Source of the DNA: JAJPHU01 sp035553375
GTDB lineage: Bacteria > Planctomycetota > Planctomycetia > Gemmatales > Gemmataceae
Direction of reading: 5' to 3'
Assembly: GCA_035553375.1 (NCBI GenBank)
Contig: DATNCY010000071.1
Coordinates: forward strand, 1-64,000
Length of the DNA stretch: 64,000 bases
The notes below the pieces were generated by a model. The model did not search any database. It was given only the letters and a program-made list of their open reading frames with translations, and was not told the DNA's origin. Below are positions 34,221-46,194 of the stretch, in pieces. Position numbers and translations under genes: made by a program. Numbering within the stretch: the stretch's first letter is position 1; the number at the start of each line of letters is the position of its first letter.

Positions 34221-35399
34221 TCAAACGCGCTCCACGACCATCGCCACGGCATTGCCACCCCCCAAACACAGCGACGTCAGCCCGCGTTTCAAGCCGCGCT
34301 GTTCCAGAGCATACAGCAGCGTCACCAACACGCGCGCTCCCGAGGCCCCGATGGGATGCCCCAGCGCGATCGCCCCGCCGTTGACGTTCACCTTCGTCTC
34401 ATCCAGCTTCAATTCCTTGCCGCACGCCAACATCTGGGCGGCGAATGCCTCATTCATCTCGAACAGATCGATGTCCTCCATACGCAGGTTAGCTTTCTCC
34501 AGCACTTGACGCACGGCCAACACCGGCGCGATGAAGATGTCTTTCGGAGCTACGCCGCTGGTGGAATAAGCGATGATACGAGCCAGCGGCTTGGTGCCCA
34601 GGCGGTCGGCGGCACGCGCCGAGCCGACGACGACGACCGCGCCGCCATCGCTGAGCGTTGAGGCGTTGCCGGCCGTCACCGTGCCGCCCTCGCGAAAGGA
34701 CGCCTTCAACTTCGCCAACCCCTCGGCAGTCGTTTCCGGCCGCAGACTCTCATCGCGGGAGACGATTTTCGCTTTCGTTCCCGCGCCGACGGTGACGGGA
34801 ACTATCTCGGCGTTGAACGCGCCCTTGTCCCATGCGGCTGCGGCTCGCTGTTGGCTCTGCGCGGAAAAGCGATCTTGTTCCGCGCGCGACACGCCGCATT
34901 TGGCCGCGATATGCTCGGCGGCCTCGCCCATGTGCCAGCACTCGAAGGCGCACCACAAACCATCATGGATCATGGCATCGACGGCCTTTTGATCGCCGTA
35001 TTTCCAGCCGGTGCGCGCGCCCAACAGCAAGTACGGCGCGCGGCTCATGCTCTCGATGCCGCCGGCCACGAGGAGATCGGCATCGCCGGCGCGGATGGCC
35101 TGCGCCGCCAGCATGACGGCCTTGAGTCCCGAACCGCATACCTTGTTGACCGTGAAAGCGGCGATGCGATCCGGTAGACCGGCCTTGAGCGCTGCTTGTC
35201 GTGCGGGATTCTGGCCGACACCGGCCTGAATCACGTTGCCCAGGATCACTTCTTCGATTTGTTCGGGCGGCGTCCGCGCGCGGCGCATGGCCTCGGCGAT
35301 GGCCACCACCCCCAGTTGGGGAGCCGGCACTTCCGCCAGGGAGCCGAGATATTTGCCAATAGGGGTCCGGGCCGCGGAGAGAAGAAAAGCGTCGGCCAT
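34221..35399 (-). CDS. Acetyl-CoA C-acetyltransferase (thiolase)
   Basis: 392-residue thiolase. The acylation Cys88 is in NKVCGSGLKAVMLAA. The catalytic His is in GGAIALGHPIGASGARV and the second Cys in TSLCLGGGNAVAM near the C-terminus. It condenses two acetyl-CoA or cleaves acetoacetyl-CoA in the cytoplasm. It matches biosynthetic-type thiolase II in length and motifs. ATG 35399 is preceded by AAGGA 8 nt upstream. The frame to 35450 adds residues outside the family. It heads a same-strand run with Uma2 and mutase genes, which supports acyl-CoA or ketone body metabolism. Confidence 0.93.
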   Translation of the reverse strand: MADAFLLSAARTPIGKYLGSLAEVPAPQLGVVAIAEAMRRARTPPEQIEEVILGNVIQAGVGQNPARQAALKAGLPDRIAAFTVNKVCGSGLKAVMLAAQAIRAGDADLLVAGGIESMSRAPYLLLGARTGWKYGDQKAVDAMIHDGLWCAFECWHMGEAAEHIAAKCGVSRAEQDRFSAQSQQRAAAAWDKGAFNAEIVPVTVGAGTKAKIVSRDESLRPETTAEGLAKLKASFREGGTVTAGNASTLSDGGAVVVVGSARAADRLGTKPLARIIAYSTSGVAPKDIFIAPVLAVRQVLEKANLRMEDIDLFEMNEAFAAQMLACGKELKLDETKVNVNGGAIALGHPIGASGARVLVTLLYALEQRGLKRGLTSLCLGGGNAVAMVVERV

Positions 35400-35515
35400 C
35401 GCGAGTTTCCTTGTGCGAGAAGGGAAGATCCACCACGCAACATCGAACACGGTTCCGCTGTTGGAACCTGTTGTAATTATACCGTTGCTTGTCGCATGAG
35501 GCTCTAACTATCGGG

Positions 35516-35570
35516 CCAGCCCGCAGCGCAAGCAAGGGTTATTTATTCCCTTGCTTGCGCTGCGGGCTGG
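35516..35570. repeat. REP family 1 palindrome
   Basis: Arms CCAGCCCGCAGCGCAAGCAA plus GGG and complement around a 9-nt loop. Both arms carry the same A substitution relative to the other copies (GCGCAAGC for GCGCCAGC), a compensatory change that keeps the stem. It lies between the thiolase start and the PVC dehydrogenase stop. Confidence 0.92.
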
Positions 35571-35594
35571 ATGCATTCCGTTCGTGCTATCAAG

Positions 35595-39068
<3,474 letters not shown>

Positions 39069-39121
39069 TTGAAAATTCCTTGTCTTATCTGTGTTCATCT
39101 GTGTTCATCTGTGGTTAATGT

Positions 39122-40021
39122 TCATGCGAACACGCGGGACAGGCGAAGGTGCTGTTCCAGGTCGAGCGCCTCGGCGCGGATGGTGCCTTCAATGCCCAGT
39201 TCAACCAGGCGCGCGTCCACGTCGCTTTTGCTCAGATCGCGGCCCGGCAGACTGGCGAGCGCGCCGCGCAGGTTCTTGCGGCGATGCACGTACAGATCGC
39301 GCAGGAAAGCGCGAAAATGACGCGGATCGCCGACGTGTTCACGCTTGGCCGCGCTCGGACGAATGCACACGATCGCCGAATCCACCAGCGGACGCGGCCA
39401 AAACACCTTCGGCGGCAGCCGGCGCACCAACTCCACATCCGCCAGGCTCTGCACCAATACAGCGAGCGCAGCGTAATCCTTGACGCCCGGATGAGCCAGC
39501 AAACGCTCGGCAATCTCCCACTGCACCGTCACCACCATGCGCTCGATGACCAGATCCGTGAGCAACAAGTTCGTGATGACCGGCACGGCCACCGAATAAG
39601 GAAGATTGGCCACCAGCTTGACGGTGCGCGTGCCGCAGCGCTGGCCCAACGTTTCGATGGCGCGCAGCACATCGGGATTCAGTTCGTTCTTGTTTTTGAG
39701 GACATCGGCGCTTAGGAGCGAGACATGCTCGCGCTGGCGGACTTCCTCATCGGTCAGCGCGGCAAAGGCAGGATCGACTTCGATGCTAACCACCGCGCCG
39801 GCTTGCTCGACAAGCTGCACCGTCAGACTGCCCGTGCCGCTGCCCACTTCCAACGCCAAATCCTCGCGCGTCAATTCGGCGCTGCGCAAAAGAAGATCGA
39901 GCAGGTTCAGGTCGATGAGGAAATTTTGTCCGAGTTTGTTCTTCGGTTTGATGCCGCGCTCGGCGAAGAGATTGCGCAGATAGGACAGTGTTTGCCGACT
40001 CGAAGAAGATGCGGAAGTCAT
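39122..40021 (-). CDS. rsmA: 16S rRNA (adenine1518-N6/adenine1519-N6) dimethyltransferase
   Basis: 299 residues. KsgA dimethylates two adjacent adenines in helix 45 of 16S rRNA late in small-subunit assembly. SAM-binding motif LALEVGSGTGSLTVQLV, acidic motif VVSIEVDPAFA, and catalytic motif IV KLVANLPYSVAVPVITNLL are intact. The N-terminal KLGQNFLID is the family hallmark. ATG 40021 starts 7 bp after the riboflavin synthase stop. A GTG at 40036 overlapping that stop is an alternative, and neither has a strong ribosome site. A housekeeping gene in a same-strand run with pssA and ribE. Confidence 0.95.
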   Translation of the reverse strand: MTSASSSSRQTLSYLRNLFAERGIKPKNKLGQNFLIDLNLLDLLLRSAELTREDLALEVGSGTGSLTVQLVEQAGAVVSIEVDPAFAALTDEEVRQREHVSLLSADVLKNKNELNPDVLRAIETLGQRCGTRTVKLVANLPYSVAVPVITNLLLTDLVIERMVVTVQWEIAERLLAHPGVKDYAALAVLVQSLADVELVRRLPPKVFWPRPLVDSAIVCIRPSAAKREHVGDPRHFRAFLRDLYVHRRKNLRGALASLPGRDLSKSDVDARLVELGIEGTIRAEALDLEQHLRLSRVFA

Positions 40022-40028
40022 GGGTATA

Positions 40029-40628
40029 TCAATCACGCGGGTTCATGCAGGCGAGACATTTCCAAACGTACTTACCAATAAGGTCCGTTTCCAGGTTGAC
40101 GGCCGCTCCCGACTCCTTGATCCCCAGCGTCGTATGGGCCAGCGTGTGCGGGATCAGGGCGACACTGAAACGATCTTCGCCAACATCCACCACGGTCAGA
40201 CTGACGCCGTCCACCGTTATCGATCCCTTCGGCACCATCTGCGCCGCGAGGTCCGGCGGGCAGCGAAACCATACCGTCACCCAATCGCCCTCGTTGATGC
40301 GTTTGGCCACCTGACCGACGCCATCCACGTGGCCCTGCACGAGATGACCGCCGAGGCGATCGCTCAGACGCAGCGAGCGTTCGAGGTTGACGCGATCGCC
40401 CCGATGCAGTTCGCCGAGGTTGGTGCGAGCGAGCGTCTCCGGGCCAAGCTGAAAACAACACGTCTCGGCATCGTGAGCGACCACCGTGAGGCAGGCGCCG
40501 TTGACGGCGACGCTTTCGCCCAAGCTCAGTTGAGGGGCAATCTCCGCGGCGACCGTCATCTGACAGCCGACGCCATCCATGACGAGATCGCGCACAGTAC
40601 CCAGGACTTCAACGAGGCCGGTGAACAT
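40029..40628 (-). CDS. ribE: Riboflavin synthase alpha chain
   Basis: 199 residues. Dismutates two 6,7-dimethyl-8-ribityllumazines into riboflavin and the pyrimidinedione. It shows the duplicated lumazine-binding barrels: MFTGLVEVLGTV with VNGACLTVV in the first, GHLVQGHVDGVGQV with VDGVSLTVV in the second. ATG 40628 is fixed by the invariant MFTGLVE start, although the upstream sequence is a REP family 3 hairpin and offers no clear Shine-Dalgarno. It lies 56 bp after pssA and 7 bp before rsmA. Other riboflavin genes are absent from the window. Confidence 0.95.
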   Translation of the reverse strand: MFTGLVEVLGTVRDLVMDGVGCQMTVAAEIAPQLSLGESVAVNGACLTVVAHDAETCCFQLGPETLARTNLGELHRGDRVNLERSLRLSDRLGGHLVQGHVDGVGQVAKRINEGDWVTVWFRCPPDLAAQMVPKGSITVDGVSLTVVDVGEDRFSVALIPHTLAHTTLGIKESGAAVNLETDLIGKYVWKCLACMNPRD

Positions 40629-40640
40629 AATGATTCTTGG

Positions 40641-40685
40641 AGCCGCTTGCGGCTTAGCATTCGGAACGCTAAGCCGCAAGCGGCT
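40641..40685. repeat. REP family 3 palindrome (CGCTAAGCCGCAAGCGGCTAA)
   Basis: Two 21-bp arms, 40641-40661 and 40665-40685, inverted with one mismatch and a 3-nt loop. Each arm is itself a small hairpin (AGCCGC AA GCGGCT). It fills the space between pssA (touching its stop) and ribE. One arm recurs exactly inside the PP2C gene at 47306-47326, and a decayed copy is near 47838. Confidence 0.92.
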
Positions 40686-41502
40686 AATGGTGGATGCTGG
40701 GTTCCTTGGTGGGTTCCATTTCGGGCAAGGGCGCTTTGCTGCGCATCACCCGGAAGACGACGTGACGGATCAGGCCGTTGAGCGCGTAGCCCCAGAACAA
40801 CAGAAAGCAAGCCAAGTGCGGCGTCATGGCGATGATGAACAGCGCCAGCACCAACTGGACAATGACGCTGAACGGCCGCCGGCCGCGCAGGATCTGCTTG
40901 GTGATGTGGGGATACGACACGCGCGAAACCATGAGCAACGCGGCGACCAATGTGCCGAGCGGCACGCACACCGTCATAAGCATCTGCATCGTCTCGGGGT
41001 TGATCGTACTCCAGGATGTTGCCCGCAGGATGGCCAGCGACACGACGCAACCGGCCGCCGCCGGTGAGGGCAAACCCTTGAACCGTTTATGGCTGGCCGG
41101 GTCCGGCGAGTTTTCCAGATTGAAACGCGCCAACCGCAGCACGGCGCAGACCATGTACAAACCGCCGATGATGACCACGGGTTGACTAACCAATTCCTTC
41201 GTCCAGTCCATGCCCAGACGCAGTAACAGAAACGCCGGTGCCAGGCCGAAGCTGATGGCGTCGCACAGGCTATCGAGTTGGCCGCCGAAATCGCTGGCCG
41301 ACTTCGACAGCCGAGCCGCGTAGCCGTCCAGGGCGTCGAAGACCATGGCTGCCAGAATAAGGCAGGCGCTGAGGAGGAATAAATGGTTGATCTCACCCGG
41401 CGGCGTGTTCGGCGTAATCGTGCTGACGTAGGCGATGGCCACGAAGCCACAAACGCCGTTGCCCAGCGTCAAAAGAGTCGGCAGAATGGCGATTTTCTTC
41501 AC
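40684..41502 (-). CDS. pssA: CDP-diacylglycerol-serine O-phosphatidyltransferase
   Basis: 272-residue CDP-alcohol phosphatidyltransferase making phosphatidylserine, the precursor of phosphatidylethanolamine, at the inner membrane. The active-site pattern is complete: DALDGYAARLSKSASDFGGQLDSLCDAISFG, with the spaced Asp residues and AR (positions about 60-90). About seven hydrophobic segments surround it. The start is GTG 41502. The nearest purine-rich site (AGGAG) is about 12 nt upstream, slightly far. The C-terminus ends in the REP family 3 hairpin region. No decarboxylase gene is in the window. Confidence 0.94.
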   Translation of the reverse strand: MKKIAILPTLLTLGNGVCGFVAIAYVSTITPNTPPGEINHLFLLSACLILAAMVFDALDGYAARLSKSASDFGGQLDSLCDAISFGLAPAFLLLRLGMDWTKELVSQPVVIIGGLYMVCAVLRLARFNLENSPDPASHKRFKGLPSPAAAGCVVSLAILRATSWSTINPETMQMLMTVCVPLGTLVAALLMVSRVSYPHITKQILRGRRPFSVIVQLVLALFIIAMTPHLACFLLFWGYALNGLIRHVVFRVMRSKAPLPEMEPTKEPSIHH

Positions 41503-41872
41503 GGTGCGAGCAGCTCCTGCTTGGGAGAATGCGGAAACAAAATCGTGAGGAATCTAGCTTAAGATAGCAGGATACTCGTGAGATTGCCAGACGCTGGCCG
41601 AAAACAAAGTTCTGAGCCATTGTGGTAGCCCAAACCCACACTATTGGCTTAGAGGGACGAACACAATGACTTGCCAGCCCGCAGCGCCAGCAAGGGACAT
41701 CCCTTGCTGGCGCTGCGGGCTAGCCAACAAGTTAGTGCCTCTCAAGCGGTTCACTACAACTCGTGGGCTGGCAATCCGCGGTGGATTTGCCATAATTGGG
41801 ATTCCGAAAAAAATGGCATGCGGCGCGGTTTCCGCAATCGGCTCGCTACGTCTTCTTGCTTAGGTTGCCTTC
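41503..41872. other. 370-bp gene-free region between pssA and the ECF sigma gene
   Basis: This region contains the REP family 1 palindrome at 41673-41724 and should hold divergent promoters. I see no ORF with a ribosome site or family match. Short frames here (for example from 41671) are only the repeat read as protein. Confidence 0.6.
41673..41724. repeat. REP family 1 palindrome
   Basis: GCCAGCCCGCAGCGCCAGCA plus AGGG with complementary arm ending GGGCTAGCC (one substitution) and a 4-nt loop. Confidence 0.92.
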
Positions 41873-42430
41873 ATGGATCACGATGGCGGATCGTTGCAGC
41901 GCCCGTTGGAGTCCTATCGGGACTATCTGCGTCTACTGGCGCGCTTGCAGCTCGATCCTCGGCTGCGCGGCAAACTCGATCCGTCCGACGTGGTTCAGCA
42001 AACGCTGGTGAAGGCGCACCAAAACGCCGGCCAGTTTCGCGGCCAGAGCGACGGCGAACGGGTGGCCTGGCTGCGGCGCATCCTGGCCAACACGCTGACC
42101 GACGCCGCGCGCAAGTTTCGCTGTGAGGTGGCGCTGGGGCAGTCGTTGGAGAAGGCGCTGAATGAATCGTCGGCACGCCTGGAAGCTTGGTTGGCCAAGA
42201 ACCAGGAATCGCCCGACGAACAGGCCAACCGGCAGGAACAACTGTTGCGTCTGGCCGAGGCGCTGGGCCAACTGCCCGACGATCAGCGACGGGTGATCGA
42301 GTTGCATCATTTGCAAGAGCGCTTGCTGGCCGACATTGCCCAGGACATGGGCCGGACGGAAGCGGCCGTGGCCGGCCTCTTGCGGCGCGGACGCAAGAAA
42401 CTGCGGGAGTTGCTTGAAGACGGATCGTGA
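41873..42430 (+). CDS. ECF-type RNA polymerase sigma factor (planctomycete class)
   Basis: 185 residues. Sigma2 region: LRGKLDPSDVVQQTLVKAHQNAGQFRGQSDGERVAWLRRILANTLTD; sigma4 helix-turn-helix: LPDDQRRVIELHHLQERLLADIAQDMGRTEAAVAGLLRRGRKKLRELL. The DPSDVVQQT form is the one seen in the planctomycete ECF group usually encoded beside a Ser/Thr kinase, as here, where the kinase starts 11 bp downstream. It probably acts with that kinase, which would control it in place of an anti-sigma factor. That is known for relatives by gene association more than by experiment. Confidence 0.93.
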   Translation: MDHDGGSLQRPLESYRDYLRLLARLQLDPRLRGKLDPSDVVQQTLVKAHQNAGQFRGQSDGERVAWLRRILANTLTDAARKFRCEVALGQSLEKALNESSARLEAWLAKNQESPDEQANRQEQLLRLAEALGQLPDDQRRVIELHHLQERLLADIAQDMGRTEAAVAGLLRRGRKKLRELLEDGS

Positions 42431-42441
42431 GAGATTCAGCG

Positions 42442-45393
42442 ATGTCGCTCACCGAGGATATTTCCGATGCTCGCGAACACCTCCTTGATGAGGTACTGGC
42501 GAGCTACTTGAAAGCAGCGCAGGAGGGCCGGGCGCCCGCACGGCAAATGCTGTTCGACAGCCATCCCGAACTTGCGAGCGAGTTGGCCGCCTTCTTCGCC
42601 GATCAGGATCATGTCGAACGCCTGGCCGCGCCGCTGCGCACCATCACGCCCGCGCCGCTGACGGCCGGCACTACCCTCGGCGATTATGAACTGCTCGACG
42701 AGATCGCCCAGGGCGGCATGGGTATTGTTTACCGCGCTCGTCAGAAAAGCCTCCAGCGTCTCGTCGCCCTGAAGGTCTTGCAGGCCGGCTCGCTGGCCTC
42801 GTCCGAACAGGGACGGCGTTTCCAGGCCGAGGCGGAGGCCATCGCCAGCCTCGATCATCCGAACATTGTGCCGGTCTACGAAGTGGGAGTTCATGAGGGT
42901 TTGCCGTATTTCAGCATGAAGCTATTCGAGGGCGGCAGTCTTGCCGGCCAGCGCGAGCGTTTCTTATCGGAACCGGCCGTCGCCGCACAGCTGCTGGCGA
43001 CCGTGGCCGACGCCGTGCAGTACGCTCATGATCGCGGCATCCTGCATCGCGACCTGAAGCCGGCAAATATCCTCCTAGCGAGCGGGGGGCATAAGCCCCC
43101 TGAGGGAAAACAAACAGAGAGCTTACGCTCTCCGCTCGCCTCGTTGGTTCCGGTTGTCTCCGACTTCGGGTTGGCCAAGCGCGCCGCCCCGCGCGACAAC
43201 AACACGAACACGCCACGCGATGATGTCGCGTTAACCGTCTCCGGCGCCATCGTCGGCACACCGAGCTACATGGCACCCGAACAGGCTGCGGGATCGCGCG
43301 TCCTCACCACGGCCGCCGACGTGTACGGCCTGGGAGCGATCCTCTACGAATTGCTAACTGGCCGGCCGCCCTTCAAGGGCGATAACCTCTTCGACACCCT
43401 CCGTCGCCTCCAGGAAGAGGAGCCGCCATCACCGCGCTCGCTCAATCCGCGCATTCCGCGCGATTTGGAAACAATCTGTCTGAAATGTCTGCAAAAGGAG
43501 CCGGGGCGCCGTTATGCCAGCGCGCGTGACTTGGCCCGCGACCTGCGGCACCATCTGGCCGGCGAGCCAATTGAGGCGCGGCCGGTCGGCCGGCTCGAAC
43601 GACTGGGACGCTGGTGCCGGCGCAGGCCGGTCGCCGCCGGTACGGCGCTGGCCTTCGTGGCGGTGATCGTGGCCGCCTTCATCCTGGTGGAACAGAAACG
43701 CCGGGACGCCCAAGAGAGTGCGAACGCCAAAGAGATCGCCAATCGCGACCTCGCGGACAGCCGCGACAAGGGCCGGCGCGTGATCGATGAATTTTGCCTT
43801 GGGCTGAGCGCGGATGGCTGGAGCGAAGACCCTGCGGTTCAGGAGAAACGCAAACGACTCCTCGAAAAGGCGCTGGCCTACTACCGCGATTTCCTCGACG
43901 ATCCCAATGCCGAAGCGCCGGCGCGTGGGGAATTGGTCCAGACCTGGTTTCGCATCGGTGACATTACCAACGCACTGGGCAAGCCCGACAAGGCGCTCGA
44001 CGCCTTCAACCGCGCCCGCATCGCCGCCGAAACCTTGCTGCAAATCAAGCCCGACGATTCGGCCGCGCGCACCGACCTGGCTCGCGTTCAGAACCGGATC
44101 GGTCTGCTGCACAAGAGCGCCGGCCGCAACGAAACCGCCCTGCAATCGTATCGCCTGGCGTACGATCTGCTCGCCGCGCTGCGGCGCGAGGCGCCCGATG
44201 ATGTGCCGATCGAGGGTGAACTGTCCGCGGCGTGTAATAACCTGGGCAATCTGTACAAGAGCCTGGGCCGGCTCGATCAGGCTCAGGCTTGCTATCGCGA
44301 AGGCATCGACATCAACCGCGCGCTGCGCGGGCGTTCGTCCGATTTGCAATACACCTACGCCCTGGCCCTCAGTCTCGGCAACTTCGCGCTGTTGATCTAC
44401 GGGCAGGGACAGCGGGAGGAGGCTTGGCATTGCCTCGATGAGGCAAATCAGCTGCTGCGCCAGATTGCGAAAACCGAGCCGCACATTCCGCGCTATCGGC
44501 AAGGGCTGGGCGAGAATCTGCTCAACCGCGGCGTCAAGCTCTGCATCGAGAAACGCTACGACGAGGCCGTGAAGACGTTGGTGGAAGGTCGAGACGTGCT
44601 GACGCGGCTCGTCGATATGCAACCGCGCATTCCGTGGTATCAGAGCGATCTTGCCCACTTGCTCAATCAACTGGGCCGCGCCTACCGTGCGCTGGGCGAC
44701 AAGGACAAGAAACAGTTCCTCAAGGCCGCCGAAGCCTATCAAGCGTGTTGCAAAATCCACAAGGATTTGGCCGCGAAGAATCCGCGTTCCGCCGATGCGG
44801 TGTATCGGGTAGCCAGCGACCTCTTCGATCTGGCCGGCGTGCAGGCGAAAGGGAATCAAAAGGCCGAATCCATCCGGTCCTATCAGGAAGCGTGCGTTCA
44901 GGGCCGGCGTCTGGTTCAGGCAGGGCCGAACCATCTGCAATATCGCAACCTGCTGGGCCTGGCGCTGAACAATCTCGGCCATGAACTGTGGCTGGTGAAG
45001 CGCGCGGACGAAGCGCGAATGCCTCTTCGAGAAGCCTTGGAACACAACCGTTTCGCCCTCACGCGAGCGCCGCGGAACGACCATTACCGCCGCGTCCTCA
45101 ACACGACTTACGTCTTCCTGGCGGACGTGTACCGGGACACTGGCCGGGATGAGGAGTTGATCGCCCTGTTGCGCGAGCGCCGCGACCTGTGGCCGAAAAA
45201 CGCCGGAGAACTCTACGTCATCGCCGCCGATCTGGCGAGAGCGAAGGCAGACGATGAAGCGATACGGACCCTTGAACAGGCCGTGCGTCAGGGGTTCCGT
45301 GATGTCGGCAGATTGGAAAGAGAGGCGGCACTGACCGGCCTGCGTCAGCGGGAAGACTTCCGCAAACTGCTGCACGAGTTGAAAGCGAAATAG
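42442..45393 (+). CDS. Membrane Ser/Thr protein kinase with TPR-like C-terminus and an in-frame palindrome insert
   Basis: 983 residues. Kinase domain about 80-360: Gly loop EIAQGGMGIVYRAR, Lys111 in VALKVLQ, catalytic loop HRDLKPANILL (about 202-212), DFG in VVSDFGLAKR, and PE motif GTPSYMAPEQAAG. Between HRDLKPANILL and DFG there is an extra 22 or so residues (ASGGHKPPEGKQTESLRSPL) encoded by a palindromic repeat (43078-43139). One membrane helix (VAAGTALAFVAVIVAAFILV, about 395-415) precedes an extracytoplasmic TPR-like helical region (450-960). All catalytic residues survive. ATG 42442 follows the sigma gene by 11 bp. GTG 42427 overlapping its stop is an alternative. It probably regulates the upstream ECF sigma factor. 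Confidence 0.9.
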   Translation: MSLTEDISDAREHLLDEVLASYLKAAQEGRAPARQMLFDSHPELASELAAFFADQDHVERLAAPLRTITPAPLTAGTTLGDYELLDEIAQGGMGIVYRARQKSLQRLVALKVLQAGSLASSEQGRRFQAEAEAIASLDHPNIVPVYEVGVHEGLPYFSMKLFEGGSLAGQRERFLSEPAVAAQLLATVADAVQYAHDRGILHRDLKPANILLASGGHKPPEGKQTESLRSPLASLVPVVSDFGLAKRAAPRDNNTNTPRDDVALTVSGAIVGTPSYMAPEQAAGSRVLTTAADVYGLGAILYELLTGRPPFKGDNLFDTLRRLQEEEPPSPRSLNPRIPRDLETICLKCLQKEPGRRYASARDLARDLRHHLAGEPIEARPVGRLERLGRWCRRRPVAAGTALAFVAVIVAAFILVEQKRRDAQESANAKEIANRDLADSRDKGRRVIDEFCLGLSADGWSEDPAVQEKRKRLLEKALAYYRDFLDDPNAEAPARGELVQTWFRIGDITNALGKPDKALDAFNRARIAAETLLQIKPDDSAARTDLARVQNRIGLLHKSAGRNETALQSYRLAYDLLAALRREAPDDVPIEGELSAACNNLGNLYKSLGRLDQAQACYREGIDINRALRGRSSDLQYTYALALSLGNFALLIYGQGQREEAWHCLDEANQLLRQIAKTEPHIPRYRQGLGENLLNRGVKLCIEKRYDEAVKTLVEGRDVLTRLVDMQPRIPWYQSDLAHLLNQLGRAYRALGDKDKKQFLKAAEAYQACCKIHKDLAAKNPRSADAVYRVASDLFDLAGVQAKGNQKAESIRSYQEACVQGRRLVQAGPNHLQYRNLLGLALNNLGHELWLVKRADEARMPLREALEHNRFALTRAPRNDHYRRVLNTTYVFLADVYRDTGRDEELIALLRERRDLWPKNAGELYVIAADLARAKADDEAIRTLEQAVRQGFRDVGRLEREAALTGLRQREDFRKLLHELKAK
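43078..43139. repeat. Palindromic element inserted in frame in the kinase gene
   Basis: Arms GCGAGCGGGGGGCATAAG (43078-43095) and CTTACGCTCTCCGCTCGC (43122-43139) are inverted with about three mismatches, with an inner GCCCCC/GGGGGC pairing. It sits between the catalytic loop and DFG motif, adds about 22 codons and contains no stop in the coding frame. The outer sequence and CCCCCTGAG are shared with the palindrome at 3399-3464. Confidence 0.85.
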
Positions 45394-45417
45394 AAGCGAG
45401 CAACAGACGATCCCCTG

Positions 45418-45448
45418 TTTTGCGCCGGCTCTCTGAATCGGCGCAAAA
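45418..45448. terminator. Hairpin after the kinase gene
   Basis: Perfect 10-bp stem TTTTGCGCCG / CGGCGCAAAA with an 11-nt loop, 25 bp after the kinase stop. It is A/T-flanked at the base and is the best terminator candidate for the sigma-kinase operon. A second, smaller GC hairpin (GCCGGCGGCT...AGCCGCCGAC) lies near 45495-45525, before the next gene. Confidence 0.65.
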
Positions 45449-45602
45449 CACAAACCAAGCAACCAAGGCATCGGGAGCAACCTCCTCGGAGGATAGCCGG
45501 CGGCTCTGCGCGCAGCCGCCGACAATCTCGCCGAGATCGCTCCCGGTACGCGCCGGATGTTGTGTTCGAGAGTGTCTTTCTCAGCAAAGAAAGGAAAGTG
45601 CG

Positions 45603-45986
45603 ATGAAGAAGATGTTTGTGTTGATGTTCTCGGTGGTGTTGTCGTTCGCCGTGTCTGGTTGCGGCGGTGCGGCGTCGGCGGGCAAGGATCAGGTCGCGGC
45701 TGTCAACGAGATGGCCACGATTCTCGATGGCGTCAAGGATGACAAGTCGGCCGACGAGGCGCTGCCCAAGCTGGACAAGGCGGCCGCCAAGGCGCGTGAG
45801 GCCGGCGAGAAGGTTGCCGCCAACAAAATGTCAACCGATGAGGCGACGAAGTATGCCAAGGACATAAGCGAGGCGCGATCCAAGATGCAGGCGTCCGCCA
45901 TGAAAGCGGCCCAGGCCGTACCCGGCAAAGGCAAACAATTGACGGAAGCCATCGGCAAGGCGCAGCCGAATATCAAGATGCCCTGA
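45603..45986 (+). CDS. Small Ala/Lys-rich predicted lipoprotein
   Basis: 127 residues: MKKMFVLMFSVVLSFAVSGCGG has a lipobox (AVSGC), followed by an Ala/Lys/Asp-rich, wholly helical mature chain (AAVNEMATILDGVKDDKSADEALPKL, AAAKAREAGEKVAA, AKDISEARSKMQASAMKAAQ). Such helical lipoproteins are common in planctomycete envelopes and may be spacers. Its function is not known. AAAGGA precedes ATG 45603 by about 8 nt. It is monocistronic, bracketed by hairpins at 45418 and 46018. Confidence 0.72.
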   Translation: MKKMFVLMFSVVLSFAVSGCGGAASAGKDQVAAVNEMATILDGVKDDKSADEALPKLDKAAAKAREAGEKVAANKMSTDEATKYAKDISEARSKMQASAMKAAQAVPGKGKQLTEAIGKAQPNIKMP

Positions 45987-46017
45987 GTCGCGGAGGTTCG
46001 TCCTTCCTTCAGCGTAT

Positions 46018-46047
46018 CCCGAGAGCGAATCGCCCCGCGCTCTCGGG
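46018..46047. terminator. Hairpin terminator candidate after the lipoprotein gene
   Basis: Perfect 10-bp stem CCCGAGAGCG / CGCTCTCGGG with a 10-nt loop, 31 bp past the lipoprotein stop. T-rich but no T run follows. Confidence 0.6.
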
Positions 46048-46194
46048 ACCATTCTCATTAGCTGAATGACGGAATCCTTTCTCGGCGCACTAGACGCTTG
46101 CGATGCCGTGGCCGAAGTCGGTATAATCCGGACATTGCTGACCACGCCCAGGTCTGGATGAGTGCCCTTGCGCCCTGGCAGAGAGGCGACTTCC

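Noticed and set aside
41671..42126. Reading frames across the REP family 1 copies
   Set aside because: Peptides such as PARSASKG and LALRAG recur wherever the hairpin occurs. They are translations of the repeat, not genes.
43429..45525. 698-residue antisense frame opposite the kinase gene
   Set aside because: Generated by codon bias on the complementary strand of a helical repeat region. No domain or start signal.
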